From: an uncultured Clostridia bacterium
GTDB taxonomy: Bacteria > Bacillota > Clostridia > Christensenellales > Borkfalkiaceae
DNA length: 16,611 nt
NCBI GenBank assembly: GCA_944354085.1
Contig: CALVPW010000092.1
Coordinates: forward strand, 1-16,611
Reading direction: 5' to 3'
Part shown: piece after piece, positions 1 to 7,403 of the stretch
Layout of the letters: each line of letters opens with the position of its first letter
Numbering within the stretch: position 1 is the stretch's first letter
Notes under the pieces: generated by a model
Database searches by the model: none
Seen by the model: only the letters and a program-made list of their open reading frames with translations
Told to the model about the DNA's origin: nothing
Translations under genes and position numbers: made by a program

Positions 1-2
1 TT

Positions 3-707
3 TTACTCTTCCAGCATGCGGATGAGCTGCGGCAGGTCGGCGCTCGTGATGAGATTGACGATGGTATCCCCCACGTATCCCGACTCCGTGACGAGCACGG
101 CAAGCAGCTTGCGGTTTTCTTCGAAGGCGTCGATCGCCTCCTGCACGGTGTCCTTTTTGCCGAGCACCTTATAAAAGCGGTACAGATCTTCCTCGCGCAG
201 GACGTCGGCGCAAGGCGTTTGGAGGAGCTCTTCGAGCGATCGCTCCCGTTCGAGCGCCTGCCCCATCACGCGGACGACGCGGCGGTTGTTGAGAACGCCG
301 ATCATCCGCCCGTTGCGGTATACGGGCAGGTTGGAATAGTTGGTCTGCGCGATGCGGACGACGGCGTCCGAAAGCGTCGCGTCTGCGTCGATGCCCGTCA
401 CGTTCTTGTCGCGCAAAGCCGAAAGTTTTGGCGGCGAGTTCAAAAGCTCCGCCACGTGCACGATGAGCTCCGTGAGATCGTCGCAGGGCTCTGCGATGAT
501 GCGCTCTTTGTTGCTCTCGTGTACGATGACGTTCCTCAGCCGCGCGCAAAGGAGCAGATCGTCTTCGTAGCGGCGCACCGTCTTATTGAATTCGGCGCAG
601 CGGCGGACAAGATCGGAAAATTGCAGGTTGCCTTTGCCGCGGTAGATGGCGCGCAGGCGGGAATCGATGGCGTTGTAGGCGGAAATAAATTCGATGGCGT
701 TGCTCAT
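3..707 (-). CDS. HEPN-like domain plus two CBS domains, putative nucleotide-sensing protein
   Basis: A 234-residue soluble protein with no signal peptide or membrane segment. Residues 1-90 are helical and contain RLRNVIVHE, giving an Rx4H motif (R58, N59, H63), the signature of HEPN-fold proteins, many of which are RNases. Residues about 96-150 form one CBS repeat (ending LPVYRNGRMIGVLNNRRVV) and about 165-234 a more divergent second one. CBS pairs usually bind adenine nucleotides, so a ligand-gated RNA-binding or RNA-cleaving role is possible, but this is inference. The reading frame stays open upstream to 1259, but that part overlaps the neighbouring gene and is arginine-rich shadow sequence. 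The ATG at 707 is chosen because the HEPN-like fold begins there and a promoter (714-742) ends just before it. There is no Shine-Dalgarno sequence. CBS assignment is firm; HEPN assignment is moderate. Confidence 0.8.
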   Translation of the reverse strand: MSNAIEFISAYNAIDSRLRAIYRGKGNLQFSDLVRRCAEFNKTVRRYEDDLLLCARLRNVIVHESNKERIIAEPCDDLTELIVHVAELLNSPPKLSALRDKNVTGIDADATLSDAVVRIAQTNYSNLPVYRNGRMIGVLNNRRVVRVMGQALERERSLEELLQTPCADVLREEDLYRFYKVLGKKDTVQEAIDAFEENRKLLAVLVTESGYVGDTIVNLITSADLPQLIRMLEE

Positions 708-713
708 GTCATG

Positions 714-742
714 AGTATACCACGAACGGCGGCGTTTGGCAA
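714..742 (-). promoter_or_regulatory. Sigma-A-type promoter of the HEPN-CBS gene
   Basis: On the minus strand, -35 TTGCCA (737-742), a 17-base spacer and -10 TATACT (714-719) preceded by TGG, an extended -10. It fills most of the 56-base gap after the preceding gene. The expected transcription start falls at or next to the A of the start codon at 707, implying a leaderless or nearly leaderless mRNA. Confidence 0.65.
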
Positions 743-763
743 GAGGCTTTTTTCTCTTTCCCA

Positions 764-1432
764 TCAGAATTCTCTGCGGCGCGTCTTGAAAAAGCCGCGG
801 CGGCGCGTTTCGACGAGGTGATATTCCTGCTCGCGTTCGAGCTCGAACACGGCGGGGCTCTGCGGTGAGGCAAAGCACACCTTCCCGCCCGCATCCGCCG
901 CAAACGCATAGCCGTATCCGCACAAAAGCACGGGGATCCCGCAAAAAAAGGCGTGCGCGCGGACGAGCGTCTGTTCGAGCGCATCCGAAAACTGCTCGAA
1001 AATACACACTGCGATCTCCGCCCCGCACAGCGAGAGCGTCTCCGTCACGCGCGGGAAATATACGTCTTCCGCCACGACGACGCCGAGTTTCCCCGCCGCC
1101 GTATCGTAGATCTTTGCGCCCGCCCCCGCCGCATATGCGCCGCCGTCGATGCGGTTGAGCATATCCGATACGCCGAGGATGCGTCCGCGGTCCGCCGCCA
1201 CCACCGACTTGCGGCGGGTGCCGCGCGCATCTGTGAAGCACCCCGCGAGCACGGCGCACTTCCCCTCGCGCGATAAAATGGCGACGTCCTCAAAATATCC
1301 CGTCTCCCCTTTGAGTTCCCGCTCGTAACTCACCTCGCCGAGCGACTGGAACCCGCACACGACGAGATCCGCCTCCCGTGCCCGCGCCGCATAAGCCGAA
1401 AGATCGCCGTCCGTTACAAAACAAATGCGCAT
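764..1432 (-). CDS. Nitrilase-fold (carbon-nitrogen hydrolase-like) protein lacking the catalytic triad
   Basis: A 222-residue protein following the nitrilase superfamily pattern: DLVVCGFQSL (22-31) where active enzymes have DLVVFPEL, a middle section AVLAGCFTD (60-68), GRILGVSDML (83-92) where the YRK motif is expected, and GKLGVVVAEDVYFP (114-127) where GKIGVAICYDLRFP is expected. By ungapped alignment the catalytic Glu, Lys and Cys correspond to F28, M91 and A121, so all three are missing. The protein is probably not an amidase or nitrilase in the usual sense; a binding or regulatory role is possible. The family core length is normally about 260-280 residues, so it is also short. ATG 1432 is chosen because it begins the first strand (MRICFV); an upstream ATG at 1462 would add MAAAHILERY. 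No Shine-Dalgarno sequence is visible. It ends 56 bases before the HEPN-CBS gene on the same strand. Confidence 0.7.
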   Translation of the reverse strand: MRICFVTDGDLSAYAARAREADLVVCGFQSLGEVSYERELKGETGYFEDVAILSREGKCAVLAGCFTDARGTRRKSVVAADRGRILGVSDMLNRIDGGAYAAGAGAKIYDTAAGKLGVVVAEDVYFPRVTETLSLCGAEIAVCIFEQFSDALEQTLVRAHAFFCGIPVLLCGYGYAFAADAGGKVCFASPQSPAVFELEREQEYHLVETRRRGFFKTRRREF

Positions 1433-1442
1433 ATACCGTTCC

Positions 1443-1448
1443 AGTATA
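1443..1448 (-). promoter_or_regulatory. Possible -10 element of the nitrilase-like gene
   Basis: TATACT on the minus strand, ten bases upstream of the ATG at 1432. I see no good -35 hexamer at 16-18 bases, so this is weak. If used, the 5' leader would be only a few bases long. Confidence 0.3.
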
Positions 1449-1473
1449 TGCGCCGCCGCCATGTGCGGTACAC

Positions 1474-1502
1474 AAAAAAGCCCGCGCGCGACGGGCTTTT
1501 TT
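1474..1502. terminator. Strong bidirectional-looking terminator after mscL
   Basis: A perfect 11-base-pair inverted repeat (AAAAAAGCCCG at 1474-1484 and CGGGCTTTTTT at 1492-1502) with a 7-base loop. Read on the minus strand it follows the mscL stop by 26 bases and ends in six T residues. It separates mscL from the two distal genes, which therefore probably have their own promoters. Confidence 0.85.
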
Positions 1503-1528
1503 GTTACTGCAATCATATCTTCTCTTCG

Positions 1529-2074
1529 TTACTCTTTTTTGGGATCGGAAGGCGCAGCCTCCGCGGCGGGAGCGTCTGCGGTCTCTGCCGCGGCAGCGGC
1601 AGCTTTCTCTGCCTCCGCCTTCTCGGCGGCAGCCTTCTCTTCCTTGCGCTTTGCTTCGGCTGCCTCGACGGCTGCCTTCGCCTGATCGCGCACGTGCTGC
1701 ACCTTCATGAGCGCCTTGATGATAAGGAACAACACGATGGCGATGAGCAGGAAATTGATGATCGCGTTGATGAAGGTACCCCAATCGATGTAGATGGACG
1801 TTGCAAGATCGATGATCTGATTGCCCGCTTCATCCGTCGTATACGACGTTTTGAGGAAGGTGTACACGTCTGCCAGCGAATCGCCGCCCGCAATGAGGGC
1901 GATGATCCAGTTGACGATGGGCTTTAAGATATGGTCGCACAGCGCATTGACGATCGCGGTGAACGCGCCGCCGATGATGATGCCGACTGCCATATCGAAG
2001 ATATTGCCGCGCGTGATGAATTCCTTGAACTCCTTAAAGAAGCCCTTCTTCTCTTTCTTCGGTTCGTCTGCCAT
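1529..2074 (-). CDS. mscL: Large-conductance mechanosensitive channel MscL with extended C-terminal tail
   Basis: A 181-residue inner-membrane channel that opens under membrane tension and releases solutes during hypo-osmotic shock. Residues 11-22 form the N-terminal amphipathic helix (FFKEFKEFITRG). TM1 is about 25-46 (NIFDMAVGIIIGGAFTAIVNAL), TM2 about 100-122, with a periplasmic loop between them. The core matches the family well. The tail from about 123 is a long Ala/Glu/Lys-rich stretch ending ADAPAAEAAPSDPKKE, whereas most MscL proteins total about 130-150 residues. The tail's first half should form the usual cytoplasmic helical bundle; the rest looks disordered. An AGGAGAG ribosome binding site lies 11 bases before the ATG. 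The preceding 100 bases after malQ hold no convincing promoter, so readthrough from malQ is possible. Confidence 0.95.
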   Translation of the reverse strand: MADEPKKEKKGFFKEFKEFITRGNIFDMAVGIIIGGAFTAIVNALCDHILKPIVNWIIALIAGGDSLADVYTFLKTSYTTDEAGNQIIDLATSIYIDWGTFINAIINFLLIAIVLFLIIKALMKVQHVRDQAKAAVEAAEAKRKEEKAAAEKAEAEKAAAAAAETADAPAAEAAPSDPKKE

Positions 2075-2173
2075 GATAAAAGTTACTCTCCTGACGTATT
2101 TTTCTTTATCGTAAAACCTGCACGAAGGCGCGCGCTTGCAGCGGACGCTGCCGTCGTTTTTGGTTTTTCGCCA
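2075..2173 (-). other. malQ-mscL intergenic spacer
   Basis: Contains a perfect small hairpin (GCAGC-GTCC-GCTGC on the minus strand) and a weaker CTGCA/TGCAG stem followed by GTTTT, which might slow or partly end transcription after malQ. A TACGAT sequence could be a -10 for mscL, but no -35 is visible at the right distance. Nothing here is decisive. Confidence 0.3.
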
Positions 2174-3661
2174 CTATCTGCGATGATACTTTTTGATCAT
2201 CTTTTTGAGTTTAGCCATCGGCGCGCCGTGCGGGAGCCTATCCAAACGGAAGCACCAATTGCCGCTGTCCGTCCCGGGAACATTCATGCGGGCGGAATTG
2301 TCCAGCCCGAGCACATCCTGAATGGGGATGACGGCAAGCGCCGCGCGCGAGGCGAGCGCGAGCCGCGTGAGCGCCTCGGGGAAGCCCTTGCTCGAATCGC
2401 CGAGTTTCACCCAGATGCCGTCCTCGGCGAGCGCCGTGGCGACGCGGGAACGGAAGAGCAGAAAATCTTCGGCGGAGAGCGACTTTACATAGCCCGCAAC
2501 GGTATCGTTATCGTGCGTGCCCGTATAACAGACGCTGTTCTCCTCGATATTGCGGGGCAAGAACTCGTTCTTCTCGTTGCCGTCGAAGGCAAAGAGCAGC
2601 ACCTTCATCCCGGGGAACCCGAGCTTGCGGCGCAGCGCGCGGACGCCCTCGTCGATCTCGCCGAGGTCTTCGGCGATCACGTCGTCCTTTTGATCGAGCC
2701 CTGCAAACAGTTTTTCGCCGGGGCCCTTTTGCCAGACGCCGTTGACGGCGTTCTCCGCGAACGCGGGGATCTCGTAATAGCGGTCGATGCCGCGGAAATG
2801 GTCGATGCGCACCACGTCGTAGAAGGCGAACGCACTTTTGAGCCGCGCATTCCACCAAGCGAACCCCTCTTTTTCGTGTGCGTTCCAATCGTAGATGGGA
2901 TTGCCCCAGAGCTGCCCCGTTTTGGAAAAATAATCGGGAGGGACGCCCGCCACTTTGACGGGACGCAGCTCGCCGTCCAATTTGAACAGAGACGGATGCG
3001 CCCATACGTCGGCGCTGTCCGACGCCACGTACAGCGGGATATCGCCGACGATCTTTACGCCGAGGCGGTTGCAGTACGCTTTGAGCGCAAACCATTGCAG
3101 GCGGAACTCGTATTGCAGGAAGTTCCAAAAAAGATACTCTTCGTGAAAGTCCGTCCTCAGCTTTTCGAGCGCGTCCGCCTCGTGCGAGCGCAGCGGACGG
3201 TCCCACTGACGGAAGTTCTCGCCGTACACCTTTTTCGCCGTCATGAAGAGCGCGTACTCCTCGCAAACGCCGCTCTTTACAAAGGCGCGGAATTCGGTCC
3301 CGTCAAAGTTAAAGCGCGAAAACGCCTTGCGAAGGGTCATATAGCGCTCGTTGTAGAGCGCGCCGTAATCCGTCTTGCCCGTATGCTGCGCGCCGCGCAG
3401 CTCTTCCGCCGTCAGAAGCCCCTCCGCCGCGAGCGTATCCAGATCGATAAAATAGGGATTGCCCGAGGTGCAGGAGACGGAGCTGTACGGCGAATCGCCG
3501 TAACCCGTCTGCACCAAAGGCAGGATCTGCCAATATTTGACGCCGCATTTTGCAAGCAGTTTTGCAAAGCGGTATGCTTCTTTCCCGAGCGAACCGATGC
3601 CGTACTTCCCCGGAAGAGATGAAATATGGCAAAGGACTCCCGCTGCCCTCGTCCGAAACAT
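2174..3661 (-). CDS. malQ: 4-alpha-glucanotransferase (amylomaltase, GH77)
   Basis: A 495-residue cytoplasmic enzyme that moves alpha-1,4-glucan segments between maltodextrins and releases glucose. GH77 landmarks are present in order: GVLCHISSLPGKYGIGSLG (8-26), GDSPYSSVSCTSGNPYFIDL (55-74), IVGDIPLYVASDSADVW (204-220), VRIDHFRG with the expected nucleophile D287, EDLG with acid/base E331, and GTHDNDT with transition-state-stabilising D384. Length is typical. ATG 3661 is chosen because the conserved N-terminus starts there and AGAGAGGCGAACAAC precedes it; the frame extends 16 codons upstream but would overlap dapL. The gap to dapL is 14 bases, with the ribosome binding site next to the dapL stop, so the two are probably co-transcribed. 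No other glycogen or maltose gene is in the window. Confidence 0.95.
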   Translation of the reverse strand: MFRTRAAGVLCHISSLPGKYGIGSLGKEAYRFAKLLAKCGVKYWQILPLVQTGYGDSPYSSVSCTSGNPYFIDLDTLAAEGLLTAEELRGAQHTGKTDYGALYNERYMTLRKAFSRFNFDGTEFRAFVKSGVCEEYALFMTAKKVYGENFRQWDRPLRSHEADALEKLRTDFHEEYLFWNFLQYEFRLQWFALKAYCNRLGVKIVGDIPLYVASDSADVWAHPSLFKLDGELRPVKVAGVPPDYFSKTGQLWGNPIYDWNAHEKEGFAWWNARLKSAFAFYDVVRIDHFRGIDRYYEIPAFAENAVNGVWQKGPGEKLFAGLDQKDDVIAEDLGEIDEGVRALRRKLGFPGMKVLLFAFDGNEKNEFLPRNIEENSVCYTGTHDNDTVAGYVKSLSAEDFLLFRSRVATALAEDGIWVKLGDSSKGFPEALTRLALASRAALAVIPIQDVLGLDNSARMNVPGTDSGNWCFRLDRLPHGAPMAKLKKMIKKYHRR

Positions 3662-3675
3662 GTTGTTCGCCTCTC

Positions 3676-4869
3676 TTATTTTTGCAGCAGCGCTTTGATG
3701 CGCGCGCACGCTTTTCTCGTATTCTCTTCCGAACCGAACGCCGTCAGGCGGAAGAACCCTTCGCCGTTCTTGCCGAACCCGCTGCCCGGCGTGCCGACGA
3801 CCTGTGCGTTTTCCAGCAGATAGTCAAAGAACTCCCAGCTCGACATGCCGTTCGGGCATTTGAGCCAGATATAGGGCGAATTCTTGCCGCCCGTATACCA
3901 GATGCCGAGCGAATCGAGACAATCGGCGATGATCTTGGCGTTGCGGCGGTAATAGTTGATGTTATCTGCGATCTGACGCTCGCCGCAGTCGGTGAATACC
4001 GCCGCCGCGCCCATCTGCGTGATGTACGAAACGCCGTTGAACTTGGTGGACTGACGGCGCGCCCACAATTTATTGAGGGAGACGCCCTGCCGCACGAGCG
4101 CTTCGGGCACGATCGTATAGCCGCAGCGCACGCCCGTAAAGCCCGCCGTCTTGGAATAGGAACACAGCTCGATGGCGCACTCCTTCGCCCCTTCCACCTC
4201 GTAGATGCTGCGGGCGAACTTGTCGTCGGTGACGAAATGTTCGTACGCCGCGTCGTATAAGATGACGGCGTCCCGCGCCCTGGCGTGATCCACCCACGCT
4301 TTGAGCTGTTCGCGCGTATAAGCCGCGCCCGTGGGATTGTTGGGAGAGCAGATATAGATGATATCCGCCTTCACACTGTCATCGGGCATGGGCAAAAAGC
4401 CGTTCTCTTCGGTCGCGTCGGCAAAGACGATCTTGCGCCCCGCCATCACGTTGGTATCGAGATAGACGGGATACACGGGATCGGGCACGAGCACGACGTT
4501 GTCGTCCGAAAAGATATCGAGGATGTTGCCGCAGTCAGACTTTGCGCCGTCGGAGATGAACACCTCGGAAGAAGCGAGCGCCACCCCTTTGCGCGCATAG
4601 CTGCGCTTGATGGAATCGATGAGCGCCTCGTACCCGTAACAATACTGATCGGGTCCGTAGCCTTTGAAAGTCTCCTTATGCGACATATCGTCGACGGCTT
4701 TGTGCATCGCCTCGATGACGACGGGCGCGAGCGGCAGCGTCACGTCGCCGATGGAGAGGCGGATGACGTCCTTATCGGGATGCGCCGCCTTGTATGCGGC
4801 AGTCTTCCTGCCCACCGTCGCAAAAAGATAGCTGTCTTTGAGTTGTAAAAAATGTTCGTTGATCTTCAT
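3676..4869 (-). CDS. dapL: LL-diaminopimelate aminotransferase
   Basis: A 397-residue PLP-dependent class I/II aminotransferase that makes LL-diaminopimelate from tetrahydrodipicolinate with glutamate, bypassing the acyl-intermediate DapD/DapC/DapE steps. DapL-type signatures are clear: IRLSIGDVTLPLAPVVIEAM (36-55), HKETFKGYGPDQYCYGYEAL (64-83), ISDGAKSD (105-112), CSPNNPTG (174-181), DAAYE (206-210) and SYSKTAGFTGVRCGYT with the PLP-binding lysine K240. Together with dapF two genes upstream it supplies meso-DAP for peptidoglycan and lysine. It starts 6 bases after the pyrG stop and has no strong Shine-Dalgarno sequence, so translation may be coupled to pyrG. Confidence 0.95.
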   Translation of the reverse strand: MKINEHFLQLKDSYLFATVGRKTAAYKAAHPDKDVIRLSIGDVTLPLAPVVIEAMHKAVDDMSHKETFKGYGPDQYCYGYEALIDSIKRSYARKGVALASSEVFISDGAKSDCGNILDIFSDDNVVLVPDPVYPVYLDTNVMAGRKIVFADATEENGFLPMPDDSVKADIIYICSPNNPTGAAYTREQLKAWVDHARARDAVILYDAAYEHFVTDDKFARSIYEVEGAKECAIELCSYSKTAGFTGVRCGYTIVPEALVRQGVSLNKLWARRQSTKFNGVSYITQMGAAAVFTDCGERQIADNINYYRRNAKIIADCLDSLGIWYTGGKNSPYIWLKCPNGMSSWEFFDYLLENAQVVGTPGSGFGKNGEGFFRLTAFGSEENTRKACARIKALLQK

Positions 4870-4875
4870 ACTATT

Positions 4876-6495
4876 TTATTTTGCTTCTTTCGCCTGCTTT
4901 TTTTCGGCATATTTTACGGCATGGCGGATGAATTCGCGGAAGAGCGGATGCGCGTTGTTGGGACGCGATTTGAATTCGGGATGGAACTGCACGCCCACGA
5001 AGAAGTCGTTGGCGGGGACTTCCACCGCCTCGCACAGCGTCCCGTCGGGCGAGGTGCCCGCGATCTTCATGCCGCCCGCTTCGAACGCCTCACGATAATC
5101 GTTGTTGAACTCGAAACGGTGGCGGTGGCGCTCCTGCACGAGCTCGCACCCGTACGCTTCCTTCATCTTATCGCCGAGCACGAGGCAGGGATAGGCGCCG
5201 AGGCGCATCGTCCCGCCCATCTTCACGCCGTACTGATCGGGCATGAGGTCGATGACGGAATGCTTGCCTTCGGGACAAAATTCCGAGGAATTTGCATCGG
5301 CGATGCCGAGCACGCTGCGCGCGTAGTCGATGACCGCGACCTGCATGCCGAGGCATAGCCCGAGATACGGGATGCGATGCTCGCGCGAAAAACGGCAGGC
5401 AAGCACCTTGCCTTCGATCCCCCTTCCGCCGAACCCGCCGGGGATGAGGACGCCGTCTGCGCCTTTGAGTTTTTCCTTGACGTTCTTTTCGGTGAGCGCC
5501 TCGGTATCCACCCAATCGATCTCGACTTCCGCGCCCGTCTCATACCCGCCGTGCGCGAGTGCTTCGGCAACGGAGAGGTATGCGTCGTGCAGCTGCACGT
5601 ATTTTCCGCACAGCGCGATCTTGACGTGTTTGCTGCGCGCGTGGATACGGGCGAGCATCGCCTGCCACTCCGTCATATCGATCGCACGCGGATCGAGGTG
5701 CAGGATCTTGCATACGATGGTGGAAAGATTGCTCTTTTCGAGCATCATGGGCGCTTCGTACAGCACGGGAACGGTGAGGTTCTCGATGCAGCACTCGGGT
5801 TCCACGTTGCAGAACATGGCGATCTTCTCGCGGATGCTCTGCGGCATGGGCGCGTCGACGCGCGCCACGATGATATCGGGGAAAATGCCCATCCCCTGCA
5901 ATTCCTTGACGGAGTGCTGGGTGGGTTTGCTCTTGAACTCGCACGAACCCGAAATGTAGGGCACGAGGGTCACGTGGATAAAACAGCAGTTCTCCCGTCC
6001 CACTTCGCGGGAGACCTGACGGATGGCTTCGAGGAAGGGCTGGCTCTCGATATCGCCCGTCGTACCGCCGATCTCGGTGATGACGATATCGGCATTCGTC
6101 GACTTGCCCACCTGATAGATGAAGGATTTGATCTCGTTGGTGACGTGCGGGATGACCTGCACCGTCTGCCCGAGGTATTCGCCCGCGCGCTCTTTGGTGA
6201 GCACGTTCCAATACACCTTCCCCGTCGTGAGGTTGGAGAACTTATTGAGGTTTTCGTCGATGAAGCGCTCGTAGTGCCCCAAGTCGAGGTCGGTCTCCGC
6301 GCCGTCTTCGGTGACGAACACCTCCCCGTGCTGATAAGGGCTCATCGTGCCGGGATCGATATTGATATAGGGATCGAGCTTCTGCGAAGCGACCTTGTAC
6401 CCGCGCATCTTCAAAAGACGGCCGAGCGATGCCGCCGTGATGCCTTTCCCAAGCCCCGAAACGACGCCGCCCGTAACGAAAATGTATTTAGCCAT
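4876..6495 (-). CDS. pyrG: CTP synthase
   Basis: A 539-residue enzyme that makes CTP from UTP, ATP and glutamine. The N-terminal synthetase (amidoligase) domain spans about 1-267, starting with FVTGGVVSGLGKGITAASLG (6-25, the P-loop), followed by KLDPYINIDPGTMSPYQHGE (39-58) and EIGGTTGDIES (141-151). The C-terminal class I glutaminase domain spans about 290-530, with nucleophile C381 in GLCLGMQ and H505/E507 in FHPE. Length is typical. AAGGAG precedes the ATG by 11 bases. It sits 42 bases after dapF and 6 before dapL. The dapF-pyrG gap has a short CCGC-GTCT-GCGG hairpin followed by TTTTA, which looks too weak to be a real terminator. The usual Gram-positive pyrG attenuation leader is not seen. 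Confidence 0.98.
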   Translation of the reverse strand: MAKYIFVTGGVVSGLGKGITAASLGRLLKMRGYKVASQKLDPYINIDPGTMSPYQHGEVFVTEDGAETDLDLGHYERFIDENLNKFSNLTTGKVYWNVLTKERAGEYLGQTVQVIPHVTNEIKSFIYQVGKSTNADIVITEIGGTTGDIESQPFLEAIRQVSREVGRENCCFIHVTLVPYISGSCEFKSKPTQHSVKELQGMGIFPDIIVARVDAPMPQSIREKIAMFCNVEPECCIENLTVPVLYEAPMMLEKSNLSTIVCKILHLDPRAIDMTEWQAMLARIHARSKHVKIALCGKYVQLHDAYLSVAEALAHGGYETGAEVEIDWVDTEALTEKNVKEKLKGADGVLIPGGFGGRGIEGKVLACRFSREHRIPYLGLCLGMQVAVIDYARSVLGIADANSSEFCPEGKHSVIDLMPDQYGVKMGGTMRLGAYPCLVLGDKMKEAYGCELVQERHRHRFEFNNDYREAFEAGGMKIAGTSPDGTLCEAVEVPANDFFVGVQFHPEFKSRPNNAHPLFREFIRHAVKYAEKKQAKEAK

Positions 6496-6537
6496 AAAAA
6501 ACAGTTCTCCTTGGTATTCGTAAAACCGCAGACGCGG

Positions 6538-7377
6538 TCAGATCTCAACTTCGCCCGTAAAGGCAAATTCCGCAGGCCCCGTCATGTACACCGCGGAAGG
6601 CGTGTATTCGATGGTGAGGTCTCCCCCCCGCAGATGCACGAGGACGGGCTTTCCCGCCGAAGCGAGCCCGCGCTCGACGGCTGCGACCGCAACGGCGCAG
6701 GCGCCCGTACCGCACGCCCACGTTTCGCCGCTGCCGCGCTCCCATACGCGCATCGAAAGTTCGTTCTCGCCGTCCACCCGCACAAATTCGGTGTTCACCC
6801 GTTCGGGGAAGGCGGGATGGCGTTCAAAGAGCGGACCGACCGCATCGAGCGGGAGCGCATACGGATCGTCCACAAAGACGACGCAGTGCGGATTGCCCAT
6901 CGAAACGCAGGTCACATCGTACGTTTTCCCGTCCACCGTGAGCGGGACGCCCACGGCGCGTTCTCCTTCGAAGCGTGCGGGGATACGCGCGGGACGCAGT
7001 TCCGCCGCCCCCATATCCACGCGAACGGAACGGACGACGCCCGATCCGACACAAAGCTGCAGCGTCTTGACGCCGCTCTTCGTCTCCACCGTGAGAACGG
7101 GCTTTTGCATACCCTTGACTTCGTATAAAAATTTTCCGATGCAGCGGATGGCATTGCCGCACATGTTCCCCTCACTGCCGTCCGCATTGAACATACGCAT
7201 GCGGGCATCCGCAACGTCGCTTTTGAGGATGAGGACGACCCCGTCCCCGCCCACCGAAAAGTGACGGTCGGAAAGTTTTACGGCGAGCGCCGCGGGATCG
7301 GCGGGAACGCGGTCAAAACAGTCGAAATAGATATAGTCGTTGCCGATGCCGTGCATCTTCCAGAATTTTTGCAGCAT
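6538..7377 (-). CDS. dapF: Diaminopimelate epimerase
   Basis: A 279-residue cofactor-independent epimerase converting LL-DAP to meso-DAP with two cysteines acting as acid and base. Both are present: C73 in NMCGNAIRC and C222 in ACGTGAC. The N-terminal KMHGIGNDY (7-15) and the SVGGDGV motif (41-47) also match the family, and the repeat-like two-domain layout and length are normal. It lies 26 bases after purA; the gap carries GTGAG close to the ATG, only a weak ribosome binding site, and a small CCGCATTTGCGG palindrome. With dapL downstream it gives the last two steps to meso-DAP by the aminotransferase route. Confidence 0.97.
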   Translation of the reverse strand: MLQKFWKMHGIGNDYIYFDCFDRVPADPAALAVKLSDRHFSVGGDGVVLILKSDVADARMRMFNADGSEGNMCGNAIRCIGKFLYEVKGMQKPVLTVETKSGVKTLQLCVGSGVVRSVRVDMGAAELRPARIPARFEGERAVGVPLTVDGKTYDVTCVSMGNPHCVVFVDDPYALPLDAVGPLFERHPAFPERVNTEFVRVDGENELSMRVWERGSGETWACGTGACAVAVAAVERGLASAGKPVLVHLRGGDLTIEYTPSAVYMTGPAEFAFTGEVEI

Positions 7378-7403
7378 ATCTCACTTTTCCGCAAATGCGG
7401 CGC

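Noticed and set aside
708..1259. Arginine-rich upstream extension of the HEPN-CBS gene
   Set aside because: It lies in a shadow frame of the nitrilase-like gene, and the promoter at 714-742 is inside it.
1931..3622. Long plus-strand open frame opposite malQ, with similar ones opposite pyrG/dapF (5377-7128), proA (9583-10944) and thrS (13669-15444)
   Set aside because: Each is in codon register with the real gene, so antisense stops would require TTA, CTA or TCA sense codons, which this genome nearly avoids. The translations have no recognisable domain and no ribosome binding site.
6496..6537. Possible terminator or attenuator between dapF and pyrG
   Set aside because: The stem has only four pairs and the T run is four bases; it is too weak to call, and gene spacing suggests readthrough.
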